Assembly (NCBI GenBank): GCA_019415335.1
Contig: DXKH01000053.1
Location: forward strand, 1-27,349
Direction of reading: 5' to 3'
Length of the DNA stretch: 27,349 nt
DNA from: Citrobacter sp.
GTDB lineage: Bacteria; Pseudomonadota; Gammaproteobacteria; Enterobacterales; Enterobacteriaceae
Below are positions 7,280 to 15,648 of this stretch, one piece after another (position 1 is the stretch's first letter; every line of letters begins with the position of its first letter). Below the pieces are notes generated by a model. It was not told where the DNA came from. It saw only the letters and a list, made by a program, of their open reading frames with translations, and searched no databases. Both the position numbers and the translations under genes were made by a program.

Positions 7280-9426
7280 TGGAAATGGCATCGGCTTTTA
7301 CGCTTAACGTGCGTCTGGACAACGTCGCGGTCATCTCCGTTGATGTCCCCGGAGAGAAGATGAATACCCTCAAGGCGGAGTTTGCCTCGCAGGTACGCGT
7401 CATTCTTAAACAGATCCGTGAGAACAAGGCGATTCGTGGCGTCGTTATTATTTCCGCAAAAGCGGACAATTTCATTGCCGGGGCGGATATCAATATGATT
7501 GGCCGCTGCAAAAGCGCGCAGGAAGCGGAAACGCTGGCGCGACAGGGGCAGCAACTGATGGCCGAGATCAACGCGCTGCCGATCCCGGTGGTGGCCGCTA
7601 TTCACGGTGCCTGCCTGGGCGGCGGGCTTGAACTGGCGCTGGCCTGTCATACTCGCGTCTGCACCGACGATGTGAAAACCGTACTCGGTTTACCGGAAGT
7701 TCAACTCGGGCTGCTGCCGGGGTCGGGCGGTACCCAACGGCTACCCCGGCGGGTGGGCGTCAGTACGGCGCTGGATATGATCCTCACCGGTAAGCAACTT
7801 CGCGCGAAACAGGCGCTGAAAGCGGGGCTGGTGGATGAAGTGGTTCCGCAGACGATCCTGCTGGATGCCGCCGTGGAATGGGCAAAAAAAGATCGTCCTG
7901 GTCATCGGCCCCTGCCGGTTCGTGAACGTATTCTGGCGGGCCCGCTCGGGCGGGCGTTGCTGTTTCGCATGGTCAGCAAGAAAACAGAACAGAAAACACA
8001 GGGAAATTACCCGGCGACAGAACGTATTTTACAGGTGATTGAAACCGGACTGGCACAGGGGAGTAGCAGCGGTTATGACGCGGAAGCGCGCGCGTTTGGC
8101 GAGCTGGCGATGACGCCGCAGTCGCAGGCGTTACGCAATATCTTTTTTGCCAGTACAGACGTGAAAAAAGACCCGGGCAGCAAGGTTCCGCCGGGACCGC
8201 TTAACAGCGTCGGCGTTTTAGGCGGTGGGCTGATGGGCGGCGGTATTGCGTACGTCACAGCCTGTAAAGGTGGCTTGCCAGTTCGCATCAAAGACATTAA
8301 TACCAATGGAATCAATCACGCGCTGAAATACAGCTGGGATCAGCTTGAAACGAAAGTGCGTCGTCGACATATCAAAGCCAGTGAACGTGACAAACAGCTG
8401 GCGCTGATTTCGGGAACGGTGGATTATCGCGGTTTTTCCCATCGCGACCTGGTGATTGAAGCGGTGTTTGAAGATCTGTCGTTAAAACAACAGATGGTGG
8501 CGGAAGTTGAGCAAAATTGCGCATCTCACACCATTTTTGCATCTAACACTTCATCTTTACCCATTGGCGATATTGCGGCACAAGCGGTCAGACCTGAGCA
8601 GGTGATTGGTCTGCACTTCTTTAGCCCGGTAGAAAAAATGCCGCTGGTGGAGGTGATTCCGCATGCTACGACGTCGGAGCAAACCATTGCCACGACGGTT
8701 AAGCTGGCGAAAAAACAGGGCAAAACGCCGATCGTGGTGCGTGATAAGGCCGGGTTCTACGTAAATCGTATTCTTGCACCGTATATCAATGAAGCAATTC
8801 GCCTGCTGACTGAGGGTGAGCGGGTCGAACAGATCGACAGCGCACTGGTGAAGTTTGGTTTTCCGGTCGGGCCAATCCAACTTTTGGATGAGGTCGGAAT
8901 TGACACAGGCACTAAAATTATACCGATACTGGAAGCCGCTTATGGCGAGCGTTTTAGCGCCCCTGCAAATGTTGTTTCATCAATTTTGAATGACGATCGC
9001 AAAGGTAGAAAAAATGGTCGGGGTTTCTATCTTTATGGGGCGAAAGGGCGTAAAAGCAAAAAACAGGTCGACCCTGCAATTTATACGCTTATTGGTGCTC
9101 AGGGGCAGAGCCGACTCTCCGCTTCGCAGATAGCGGAACGCTGTGTCATGTTAATGCTCAATGAGGCCGCGCGCTGCTTCGATGAGCAGGTGATCCGTAG
9201 CGCGCGCGATGGTGACATTGGCGCGGTGTTTGGTATTGGTTTTCCTCCGTTTCTCGGTGGCCCGTTCCGTTATATGGATTCTCTCGGGGCGGGTGAAGTG
9301 GTTGCGGTATTGCAACGTCTGGCTTCGCTGTATGGTCCACGGTTTACGCCGTGCGATACGTTGTTACAGATGGCGGAGCGGGGTGAAAGTTTCTGGAAAG
9401 CAGATGCAACTGACCTGAATGAATAA
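7279..9426 (+). CDS. fadJ: FadJ, multifunctional enoyl-CoA hydratase / 3-hydroxyacyl-CoA dehydrogenase
   Basis: The 715-residue protein has the FadB/FadJ layout. The N-terminal crotonase domain (about 1-190) has an oxyanion-hole segment GADIN and catalytic glutamates in GGGLELA (Glu118) and LGLPEVQLG (Glu140). The NAD-binding Rossmann domain starts at [11 protein letters not shown] (312-322), and the dehydrogenase His is in [12 protein letters not shown] (His446). The protein is one residue longer than E. coli FadJ. It hydrates trans-2-enoyl-CoA and oxidises the 3-hydroxyacyl-CoA, passing the product to FadI. The two genes are translationally coupled, and FadR control is expected from the operator ahead of fadI. 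No obvious terminator follows before sixA. Confidence 0.97.
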   Translation: MEMASAFTLNVRLDNVAVISVDVPGEKMNTLKAEFASQVRVILKQIRENKAIRGVVIISAKADNFIAGADINMIGRCKSAQEAETLARQGQQLMAEINALPIPVVAAIHGACLGGGLELALACHTRVCTDDVKTVLGLPEVQLGLLPGSGGTQRLPRRVGVSTALDMILTGKQLRAKQALKAGLVDEVVPQTILLDAAVEWAKKDRPGHRPLPVRERILAGPLGRALLFRMVSKKTEQKTQGNYPATERILQVIETGLAQGSSSGYDAEARAFGELAMTPQSQALRNIFFASTDVKKDPGSKVPPGPLNSVGVLGGGLMGGGIAYVTACKGGLPVRIKDINTNGINHALKYSWDQLETKVRRRHIKASERDKQLALISGTVDYRGFSHRDLVIEAVFEDLSLKQQMVAEVEQNCASHTIFASNTSSLPIGDIAAQAVRPEQVIGLHFFSPVEKMPLVEVIPHATTSEQTIATTVKLAKKQGKTPIVVRDKAGFYVNRILAPYINEAIRLLTEGERVEQIDSALVKFGFPVGPIQLLDEVGIDTGTKIIPILEAAYGERFSAPANVVSSILNDDRKGRKNGRGFYLYGAKGRKSKKQVDPAIYTLIGAQGQSRLSASQIAERCVMLMLNEAARCFDEQVIRSARDGDIGAVFGIGFPPFLGGPFRYMDSLGAGEVVAVLQRLASLYGPRFTPCDTLLQMAERGESFWKADATDLNE

Positions 9427-9469
9427 GGTCAAATGTAAGGTAAATCCGTACTGAATGGCTGTGGGTTGG

Positions 9470-9498
9470 TTAAATTGTAAACACAGATTGACTATACT
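9470..9498 (+). promoter_or_regulatory. candidate sigma-70 promoter for sixA
   Basis: A good -10 hexamer TATACT (9493-9498) is preceded at 17 bp by a weak -35, TTAAAT (9470-9475). It lies in the 204-bp gap between fadJ and sixA and suggests that sixA is not only read from fadIJ. I see no SD-like element for a small gene in the gap. Confidence 0.35.
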
Positions 9499-9630
9499 TA
9501 CGCCATTGAGGTAAAACACAGCGTTTCATTCGGTGAACGGATAAGGCACAATGCCGGCCACTGCATGACAGCAACCCTGAGTGGTTTGAGCTGGAGTGCG
9601 TGTGATTCTGGTTAACAAAAGCGGTGCAAT

Positions 9631-10116
9631 ATGCAAGTTTTTATCATGCGTCACGGCGACGCGGCCCTCGATGCCGCCAGTGATTCGGTTCGTCCCTTAA
9701 CCCCCTGTGGTTGTGATGAATCCCGCCTTATGGCGAACTGGCTGAAAGGTCAAAAAGTGGATATCGAACGTGTTCTGGTGAGCCCGTTCCTGCGAGCCGA
9801 ACAAACGTTGGATGTGGTAGGGGGATGCATGAACCTGCCGGGCGACGTGGATGTTTTGCCGGAGTTGACTCCCTGCGGCGATGTCGGTCTGGTCAGCGCT
9901 TATTTGCAAGCTCTGGCCAATGAAGGTGTTGCTACCGCACTGGTGATCTCCCACCTTCCGTTAGTGGGTTACCTGGTGTCTGAGCTGTGCCCTGGCGAAA
10001 CGCCGCCGATGTTCACCACCTCAGCGATTGCCAGTGTGACGCTGGATGAAAGAGGAAAAGGGGTGTTCAACTGGCAGATGAGCCCGTGTAACCTCAAAAT
10101 GGCGAAAGCGATTTAA
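9631..10116 (+). CDS. sixA: phosphohistidine phosphatase SixA
   Basis: The 161-residue protein has the same length as E. coli SixA. The histidine-phosphatase signature MRHGDA gives catalytic His8; Arg55 in SPFLRAEQT and His108 in VISHLPLVGY complete the active site. SixA removes phosphate from phosphohistidine. Reported targets are the HPt domain of ArcB and, more convincingly in later work, NPr of the nitrogen phosphotransferase system. It lacks the long cap domain of larger histidine phosphatases. It is cytoplasmic, with no signal peptide. It is followed by an unusual stretch of four hairpins before the convergent smrB gene. Confidence 0.96.
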   Translation: MQVFIMRHGDAALDAASDSVRPLTPCGCDESRLMANWLKGQKVDIERVLVSPFLRAEQTLDVVGGCMNLPGDVDVLPELTPCGDVGLVSAYLQALANEGVATALVISHLPLVGYLVSELCPGETPPMFTTSAIASVTLDERGKGVFNWQMSPCNLKMAKAI

Positions 10117-10134
10117 CCTGTCGTTTTACCTTCA

Positions 10135-10156
10135 AAGAGCCGCTGATGCGGCTCTT
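10135..10156. terminator. hairpin 1 after sixA (first copy of a duplicated hairpin)
   Basis: AAGAGCCGC and GCGGCTCTT form a perfect 9-bp stem with loop TGAT, 18 bp after the sixA stop. No U-run follows on the plus strand. The same 22 bases recur at 10298-10319. Confidence 0.7.
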
Positions 10157-10168
10157 CAGACTGCTGAC

Positions 10169-10200
10169 AAAGAAGGAAAAAACGTGGTTTTTCCTTCTTT
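10169..10200. terminator. hairpin 2, long A/T-rich inverted repeat
   Basis: AAAGAAGGAAAAA pairs perfectly with TTTTTCCTTCTTT (13 bp) around a 6-nt loop ACGTGG. The A/T-rich arms supply a U-stretch to either strand, so it may act as a bidirectional terminator for the convergent sixA and smrB. Confidence 0.65.
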
Positions 10201-10213
10201 GTGGTTATCAGCC

Positions 10214-10235
10214 GAAAATCAATAAATTGATTTTC
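10214..10235. repeat. hairpin 3, near-continuous palindrome
   Basis: GAAAATCAAT and ATTGATTTTC are perfect 10-bp arms separated by AA. As an AT-rich palindrome it could be a protein-binding site as well as an RNA hairpin; its function is unknown. Confidence 0.55.
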
Positions 10236-10297
10236 CTGGTTATTAATGAGGTGATCTCTGCTTGTCCTGGGCTGGGATGAGGTTTGTCACCACGCTC

Positions 10298-10319
10298 AAG
10301 AGCCGCTGATGCGGCTCTT
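10298..10319. terminator. hairpin 4 (second copy of the duplicated hairpin), 3' of smrB
   Basis: This is an exact 22-base repeat of the hairpin at 10135-10156, followed by TATTGTTTCT. It lies 13 bp beyond the smrB stop codon and may end the smrB transcript. Confidence 0.7.
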
Positions 10320-10332
10320 ATTGTTTCTGCGC

Positions 10333-10884
10333 TCAGGGCAGTTCCGGCGGTGCCCACTCTTCCACTTCGATTAACACCAGCAGCGCGGCGTCGCCGCCGT
10401 ATTCTTTCGGTGCCTGATGGAAAGCCATGACGTGCGGATGCTGCGCCAGCCACAGCGGCGTCTGTTGCTTCAGCACATGTTTGCCGTGACCGTGCATCAC
10501 GCAGGCGCAAAACACATGTTCCCTGCGGCAGGCAGCAATCAGCGCGCCCAGCTCCTGTTTTGCCTGAAGCTGCGTCAGACCGTGTAAATCGAGAAACAAT
10601 TCCGGGGAGTAATCGCCACGGCGCATTTTCTTCAGCTCGAAATGGCTGACGTCAGGACGAACATATTTCACCGGACCTTCCGTATTCAGCAGCGGCTGAA
10701 ACTCATCAGAGAAATAGTGGCTGGCATCGGCCTGCTCCGAAAGCAACCGCTTTACCGGCACCTCGGTGATCTTTTTACGCAGCGGACGATGAACAATGGT
10801 GTCCTGTTTAATCTGACGGGTGCCGGTCATCAGCTGCCGGAACAGCGCCTGGTCCTCCTCGCTGAGCGATGTTTTCTTTTTCAT
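10333..10884 (-). CDS. smrB: SmrB, Smr-domain ribosome-rescue endonuclease
   Basis: The 183-residue protein corresponds to E. coli SmrB (YfcN). A charged N-terminal extension with a short helix (about 1-20), thought to contact the ribosome, is followed by the Smr domain (about 95-175). The domain has the signature LDLHGLT (98-104) and the HGHGK loop (131-135); the DLHG and HGHG residues are the catalytic features of the family. In E. coli SmrB cleaves mRNA at the junction of collided ribosomes, feeding tmRNA rescue. Its minus-strand ATG begins [11 protein letters not shown]. It diverges from prmB across a 168-bp spacer, and its 3' end faces sixA across the hairpin cluster. Confidence 0.95.
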   Translation of the reverse strand: MKKKTSLSEEDQALFRQLMTGTRQIKQDTIVHRPLRKKITEVPVKRLLSEQADASHYFSDEFQPLLNTEGPVKYVRPDVSHFELKKMRRGDYSPELFLDLHGLTQLQAKQELGALIAACRREHVFCACVMHGHGKHVLKQQTPLWLAQHPHVMAFHQAPKEYGGDAALLVLIEVEEWAPPELP

Positions 10885-11052
10885 TCTGCGGTCTCATCTT
10901 TTTTTATTGTCCGTTAGTTTACCCGACTCGATGCGGATGCGAATGCTCAAAACGCAATTTTCACCCGCTCCCCCTGCGTGATTGCTGATTTATCGCCGTC
11001 TTCATGGCAAACTAGCCGCCGAAATTAATGCGAGCATGCCCTGGAGGAACAG

Positions 11053-11985
11053 GTGGATAAAATTTTCGTTGATGAAGCAGTGAGTGATCTGCATACCATT
11101 CAGGACATGTTGCGCTGGGCGGTCAGCCGTTTTAGTGCGGCGAACATCTGGTACGGTCACGGTACCGATAACCCTTGGGATGAAGCTGTACAACTGGTGT
11201 TGCCATCGTTGTATTTGCCGCTCGATATTCCAGAAGATATGCGTACCGCGCGCCTGACCTCCAGCGAACGCCACCGTATTGTTGAGCGCGTGATCCGCCG
11301 CGTGAACGAACGTATCCCGGTGGCATACCTGACCAACAAAGCCTGGTTCTGCGGCCATGAGTTCTACGTTGATGAACGTGTGCTGGTGCCGCGCTCTCCA
11401 ATTGGTGAGCTGATCAACAACCGCTTTGCGGGGCTGGTCAATGAGCCGCCTCAACTGATCCTCGATATGTGTACTGGCAGCGGCTGTATTGCGATTGCCT
11501 GCGCCTATGCCTTCCCGGAAGCGGAAGTGGACGCGGTAGATATCTCGACGGACGCGCTGGCCGTAACCGAACACAACATTGAAGAGCACGGTCTGATCCA
11601 TCACGTCACGCCTATTCGCTCCGATCTGTTCCGCGACCTGCCTAAAGTCCAGTACGACCTGATCGTGACCAACCCGCCGTACGTTGATGCGGAAGATATG
11701 TCCGATCTGCCGAATGAATATCGTCACGAGCCGGAACTGGGGCTGGCGTCCGGTACTGACGGCCTGAAACTCACCCGTCGCATTCTGGGCAACGCCCCGG
11801 ATTACCTGTCTGATAACGGCATTCTGATTTGTGAAGTCGGTAACAGCATGGTACATCTGATGGAACAATATCCGGATGTGCCGTTCACCTGGCTGGAATT
11901 CGACAATGGCGGCGATGGCGTCTTTATGCTGACGAAAGCCGAGTTGATTGCTGCCCGTGAGCACTTCAGCCTCTATAAAGATTAA
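11053..11985 (+). CDS. prmB: ribosomal protein uL3 N5-glutamine methyltransferase PrmB
   Basis: The 310-residue protein is the length of E. coli PrmB. It has the PrmA/HemK-type SAM-binding motif LDMCTGSGC (137-145) and the glutamine-binding NPPY tetrad (207-210). PrmB methylates Gln150 of ribosomal protein L3 (uL3), which aids 50S assembly. Translation starts at GTG 11053 (GTGGATAAAATT), placed 5 bp after a strong GGAGG; this agrees with the E. coli protein starting MDKIF. It is the first gene of a six-gene co-directional run ending at yfcL. The following intergenic stretch consists mainly of a 9-bp tandem repeat. Confidence 0.97.
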   Translation: MDKIFVDEAVSDLHTIQDMLRWAVSRFSAANIWYGHGTDNPWDEAVQLVLPSLYLPLDIPEDMRTARLTSSERHRIVERVIRRVNERIPVAYLTNKAWFCGHEFYVDERVLVPRSPIGELINNRFAGLVNEPPQLILDMCTGSGCIAIACAYAFPEAEVDAVDISTDALAVTEHNIEEHGLIHHVTPIRSDLFRDLPKVQYDLIVTNPPYVDAEDMSDLPNEYRHEPELGLASGTDGLKLTRRILGNAPDYLSDNGILICEVGNSMVHLMEQYPDVPFTWLEFDNGGDGVFMLTKAELIAAREHFSLYKD

Positions 11986-12012
11986 ACAACAACGACAACA
12001 ACGACAACAACG
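11986..12012 (+). repeat. three perfect 9-bp repeats in the aroC leader
   Basis: The unit ACAACAACG occurs exactly three times with no gap, starting on the base after the prmB stop codon and ending 8 bp before the aroC ATG. The RNA would be CAA-rich and unstructured. There is no convincing Shine-Dalgarno sequence between the repeat and the ATG (only GAGACC). Confidence 0.9.
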
Positions 12013-12020
12013 AGACCGCA

Positions 12021-13106
12021 ATGGCAGGAAATACAATTGGACAACTCTTTCGTGTAACCACCTTCGGCGAATCGCACGGGCTGGCGCTCGGTTGTATCGT
12101 CGATGGTGTGCCGCCAGGTATTCCGCTGACGGAAGCTGACCTGCAGCACGATCTCGACAGACGTCGCCCTGGCACGTCGCGTTACACGACGCAGCGCCGC
12201 GAACCGGATCAGGTCAAAATCCTCTCCGGCGTGTTTGAAGGCGTAACGACAGGGACCAGCATTGGTCTGCTGATTGAAAACACCGATCAGCGTTCGCAGG
12301 ACTACAGCGCCATCAAGGACGTGTTTCGTCCGGGACACGCGGATTACACCTACGAGCAGAAATATGGCCTGCGCGATTATCGTGGCGGCGGACGTTCCTC
12401 CGCGCGGGAAACCGCGATGCGCGTGGCGGCTGGTGCAATTGCCAAAAAATACCTCGCCGAAAAATTTGGCGTAACCATTCAGGGCTGTCTGACCCAGATG
12501 GGCGACATTCCGCTGGCGATCAAAGACTGGTCGCAGGTTGAGCAAAATCCTTTCTTCTGCCCGGACCCGGATAAGATCGATGCGCTGGATGAACTGATGC
12601 GTGCGCTGAAAAAAGAGGGCGATTCCATTGGCGCGAAGGTGACCGTAGTCGCCAGTGGCGTGCCGGCAGGGCTGGGCGAACCCGTGTTTGACCGACTTGA
12701 TGCCGATATCGCCCACGCGCTAATGAGCATCAACGCGGTGAAAGGCGTCGAAATCGGTGACGGGTTTGATGTTGTGGCGCTACGCGGCAGTCAGAACCGT
12801 GACGAAATCACCAAAGACGGGTTCCAGAGCAACCACGCAGGGGGTATTCTGGGCGGTATCAGCAGCGGCCAGCAAATCGTGGCACACATGGCACTGAAAC
12901 CGACGTCCAGTATTACCGTTCCGGGTCGCACTATTAATCGCTTTGGCGACGAGGTGGAGATGATCACTAAAGGTCGTCACGATCCGTGCGTGGGGATCCG
13001 CGCGGTGCCGATCGCGGAAGCGATGCTGGCGATCGTGCTGATGGATCACCTGTTACGTCAACGGGCGCAAAATGCGGATGTCAAAACGGATATTCCACGC
13101 TGGTAA
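12021..13106 (+). CDS. aroC: chorismate synthase AroC
   Basis: The 361-residue protein matches E. coli AroC. Family signatures seen are GESHGLALG (16-24, with conserved His19), the Arg-rich GQLFRVTTF start, the FMN/substrate loop [13 protein letters not shown], and the C-terminal [20 protein letters not shown]. AroC performs the last step of the shikimate pathway: 1,4-elimination of phosphate from EPSP to give chorismate, using reduced FMN. It is a cytoplasmic homotetramer. The ATG at 12021 lacks a clear ribosome binding site and follows a CAA-rich repeat leader 35 bp from prmB, suggesting coupling or leader-driven initiation. mepA starts 3 bp after its stop. Confidence 0.97.
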   Translation: MAGNTIGQLFRVTTFGESHGLALGCIVDGVPPGIPLTEADLQHDLDRRRPGTSRYTTQRREPDQVKILSGVFEGVTTGTSIGLLIENTDQRSQDYSAIKDVFRPGHADYTYEQKYGLRDYRGGGRSSARETAMRVAAGAIAKKYLAEKFGVTIQGCLTQMGDIPLAIKDWSQVEQNPFFCPDPDKIDALDELMRALKKEGDSIGAKVTVVASGVPAGLGEPVFDRLDADIAHALMSINAVKGVEIGDGFDVVALRGSQNRDEITKDGFQSNHAGGILGGISSGQQIVAHMALKPTSSITVPGRTINRFGDEVEMITKGRHDPCVGIRAVPIAEAMLAIVLMDHLLRQRAQNADVKTDIPRW

Positions 13107-13109
13107 GAA

Positions 13110-13934
13110 ATGAAAAAAACCGCGATAGCACTGCTGGCTCTGCTTGCCAGCACGGTCAGCCTGGCGGCGACGCCGTGGCAGAAAATTACCCAGCCCGTGC
13201 CGGGCAGTGCGCAGTCAATTGGTGGTTTCTCGAACGGCTGCATCGTGGGGGCGGACACGCTTCCCGTGCAGTCTGAGCACTATCAGGTGATGCGCACCGA
13301 TCAGCGCCGCTATTTCGGTCATCCCGAACTGGTGATGTTTATTCAGCGGCTGAGTACCCAGGTGAGCAATCTTGGGCTGGGAACGGTGCTGATTGGCGAT
13401 ATGGGAATGCCCGCCGGTGGTCGATTTAACGGCGGACATGCCAGCCATCAGACCGGTCTGGATGTGGACATTTTCCTGCAGTTGCCAAAAACACGCTGGA
13501 CTCAGGCGCAACTGCTGCGTCCCCAGGCGCTGGATTTGGTCGCCCGAGACGGTAAACATGTCGTGCCTTCGCTCTGGAAACCGGAGATCTCCAGCCTGAT
13601 TAAGCTGGCGGCGGAAGATAACGACGTCACGCGTATTTTTGTGAATCCTGCCATAAAACAACAGCTTTGCCTGGATGCCGGTACCGATCGCGACTGGTTA
13701 CGTAAAGTGCGGCCCTGGTTCCAGCACCGTGCGCATATGCATGTACGATTACGTTGCCCTGCCGACAGCCTTGAGTGCGAAGATCAGCCTTTGCCTCCTC
13801 CGGGCGACGGTTGCGGCGCTGAGCTACAAAGTTGGTTTGAACCGCCAAAACCTGGAACAACAAAGCCTGAGAAGAAGACACCGCCTCCGTTGCCGCCTTC
13901 CTGCCAGGCGCTGCTGGATGAGCATGTACTCTGA
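13110..13934 (+). CDS. mepA: penicillin-insensitive murein DD-endopeptidase MepA
   Basis: The 274-residue protein equals E. coli MepA in length. A cleavable signal peptide ([20 protein letters not shown]) directs it to the periplasm. The LAS-type zinc site is intact: [13 protein letters not shown] gives His113 and Asp120, and HRAHMHVRL gives His209 and His211, matching the residues known in the E. coli enzyme. It cuts D-Ala-mDAP and mDAP-mDAP cross-links in peptidoglycan. A Pro/Lys-rich tail ([19 protein letters not shown]) precedes the end. It begins 3 bp after aroC, inside its 3' context, and its TGA overlaps the yfcA ATG by one base (TGATG). Confidence 0.97.
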   Translation: MKKTAIALLALLASTVSLAATPWQKITQPVPGSAQSIGGFSNGCIVGADTLPVQSEHYQVMRTDQRRYFGHPELVMFIQRLSTQVSNLGLGTVLIGDMGMPAGGRFNGGHASHQTGLDVDIFLQLPKTRWTQAQLLRPQALDLVARDGKHVVPSLWKPEISSLIKLAAEDNDVTRIFVNPAIKQQLCLDAGTDRDWLRKVRPWFQHRAHMHVRLRCPADSLECEDQPLPPPGDGCGAELQSWFEPPKPGTTKPEKKTPPPLPPSCQALLDEHVL

Positions 13935-14743
13935 TGGATAATTTTGTGGACCTGTTTATGGTCTCTCCGCTGCTGTTGATGGTGTTGTTTTTTGTGGCAA
14001 TGCTGGCCGGATTTATCGACTCGCTGGCGGGCGGCGGCGGTCTGTTGACCATCCCCGCGCTGATGGCGGCAGGGATGTCCCCCGCGCAGGCACTGGCGAC
14101 CAATAAATTGCAGGCCTGCGGTGGTTCAATTTCTTCTTCGATTTATTTTATTCGCCGTAAAGTGGTGAACCTCGCCGACCAGAAACTCAATATCGCGATG
14201 ACGTTTATTGGCTCGATGAGCGGCGCACTGCTGGTGCAGCACGTGCAGTCAGGCGTGTTACGACAGATCCTGCCTGTTTTAGTCATCTGCATTGGCCTCT
14301 ACTTTTTGCTGATGCCGAAAGTGGGCGAGGAAGACCGACAGCGTCGCCTGTACGGTCTGCCGTTTGCCCTGGTGGCCGGTGGTTGCGTAGGTTTTTACGA
14401 TGGTTTTTTTGGCCCGGCGGCAGGTTCATTTTATGCGCTGTCGTTTGTCATGCTCTGCGGCTATAACCTCGCAAAATCGACCGCCCACGCCAAGGTGCTG
14501 AATGCCACCTCTAATATTGGTGGCCTGCTGCTGTTTATCATCGGCGGGAAAGTGATTTGGGCTACCGGCTTTGTCATGCTGATCGGCCAATTTCTCGGGG
14601 CGCGGATGGGGTCAAGGCTGGTTCTGAGCAAAGGGCAAAAGCTGATTCGGCCCATGATCGTCATTGTCTCGGCGGTGATGAGCATGAAACTTCTTTATGA
14701 TAACCATGGACAGGAGATTCTCCACTGGCTGGGGATGAATTAA
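13934..14743 (+). CDS. yfcA: YfcA, TSUP/TauE-SafE family inner-membrane protein
   Basis: The 269-residue, strongly hydrophobic protein has about eight membrane segments and the TSUP family features: an early AGFIDSLAGGGGLLTIPAL motif (about residues 21-39) and a repeated related motif GFYDGFFGPAAGSF in the second half. TSUP proteins transport sulfur-containing anions or related organic acids, but the substrate of YfcA is not established. It overlaps the mepA stop and the epmC start by one base each (TGATG and TAATG), so translation of the three genes is coupled. Confidence 0.93.
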   Translation: MDNFVDLFMVSPLLLMVLFFVAMLAGFIDSLAGGGGLLTIPALMAAGMSPAQALATNKLQACGGSISSSIYFIRRKVVNLADQKLNIAMTFIGSMSGALLVQHVQSGVLRQILPVLVICIGLYFLLMPKVGEEDRQRRLYGLPFALVAGGCVGFYDGFFGPAAGSFYALSFVMLCGYNLAKSTAHAKVLNATSNIGGLLLFIIGGKVIWATGFVMLIGQFLGARMGSRLVLSKGQKLIRPMIVIVSAVMSMKLLYDNHGQEILHWLGMN

Positions 14744-15291
14744 TGAACAGTACGCACCGCTACGAACAGTTGATTGAAATTTTTAACGGCTGCTTTGCCG
14801 ATGATTTTAATACCCGTCTGATTAAAGGCGACGACGAACCGATCTATCTTCCTGCTGATGCGGAGATCCCGTATCACCGGATTGTTTTTGCGCACGGCTT
14901 TTACGCCAGCGCATTGCATGAGATTTCGCACTGGTGCATTGCCGGAAAAGCGCGCCGCGAGCAGGTGGATTTCGGCTACTGGTATTGTCCGGACGGTCGC
15001 GATGCGGCGACACAGGGCCAGTTTGAAGATGTGGAAGTGAAACCGCAGGCGTTTGACTGGTTGTTTTGCGTGGCGGCGGGGTATTCGTTTAACGTCAGTT
15101 GCGACAACCTGGAAGGCGATTTTGAACCCGACCGCGTGGTGTTTCAGCGTCGGGTTCATGCACAGGTGATGGCGTATCTGGAGAAGGGCATTCCCGAACG
15201 TCCGGCGCGCTTCATCAAGGCATTACAGAATTATTATCACACGCCTGAACTTACGGCGGAACAGTTCCCGTGGCCAGAAGCACTCAACTGA
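14743..15291 (+). CDS. epmC: EpmC (YfcM), elongation factor P hydroxylase
   Basis: The 182-residue protein is the length of E. coli EpmC. The helix ALHEISHW carries an H-E-x-x-H pattern (His59, Glu60, His63) that can bind iron, as shown for YfcM. EpmC hydroxylates the modified lysine (Lys34) of elongation factor P after EpmB and EpmA have made and attached beta-lysine; this final step is of minor physiological weight in E. coli. Conserved aromatic-rich stretches FGYWYCPDGR and FDWLFCVAAGYSF support the family. It starts inside the yfcA stop codon and is followed by yfcL after 31 bp with its own GAGGAAAG site. Confidence 0.95.
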   Translation: MNSTHRYEQLIEIFNGCFADDFNTRLIKGDDEPIYLPADAEIPYHRIVFAHGFYASALHEISHWCIAGKARREQVDFGYWYCPDGRDAATQGQFEDVEVKPQAFDWLFCVAAGYSFNVSCDNLEGDFEPDRVVFQRRVHAQVMAYLEKGIPERPARFIKALQNYYHTPELTAEQFPWPEALN

Positions 15292-15322
15292 AGCCAGTGC
15301 CACGTTACAATGAGGAAAGAAG

Positions 15323-15598
15323 ATGATCGCGGAGTTTGAATCACGCATTCTGGCATTAATCGATGACATGGTAGAGCATGCAAGCGATGATGAGCTGTTT
15401 GCCAGTGGGTATTTGCGTGGCCACCTGACGTTAGCCGTCGCAGAACTGGAAGGTACCGATGACCATTCTGCTCAGGCCGTCTATGCCAATGTCACCCGCA
15501 GCCTGGAGAACGCCATCGGTGCCGGTGAATTGTCACCGCGCGATCAGGCGTTAGTCAAAGAGATGTGGGACACACTGTTCCAGAAAGCAACGCAATAA
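15323..15598 (+). CDS. yfcL: YfcL family small cytoplasmic protein
   Basis: This 91-residue acidic, largely helical protein closely matches E. coli YfcL (92 residues). Recognisable parts are [14 protein letters not shown] at the start, [24 protein letters not shown] (residues 20-43) and [15 protein letters not shown] near the end. No signal peptide, membrane helix or catalytic motif is visible, and no function is known to me. GAGGAAAG lies 7 bp upstream of the ATG. It is the last gene of the prmB-to-yfcL run and is followed by a terminator shared with mnmC. Confidence 0.92.
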   Translation: MIAEFESRILALIDDMVEHASDDELFASGYLRGHLTLAVAELEGTDDHSAQAVYANVTRSLENAIGAGELSPRDQALVKEMWDTLFQKATQ

Positions 15599-15610
15599 TC
15601 GCGACACCGT

Positions 15611-15648
15611 CATCCGGCATTTCAACCTGCCGGATGGCGCGTTTTTTA
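15611..15648 (+). terminator. terminator after yfcL, REP-like sequence
   Basis: CATCCGGCA and TGCCGGATG form a 9-bp stem with an 8-nt loop, followed by GCGCG and TTTTTT. The TGCCGGATGGCGC part is the core of enterobacterial REP (palindromic unit) elements, so the terminator appears built from one. Its T-run overlaps the mnmC stop codon. Confidence 0.8.

Noticed and set aside
11986..12012. Short array of repeats, considered as CRISPR-like
   Set aside because: Units are 9 bp with no spacers; it is a simple tandem repeat.
11002..12036. Open minus-strand frame of 344 codons opposite prmB
   Set aside because: It is antisense to the well-conserved prmB, has a composition typical of reverse-frame shadows and matches no family I know.
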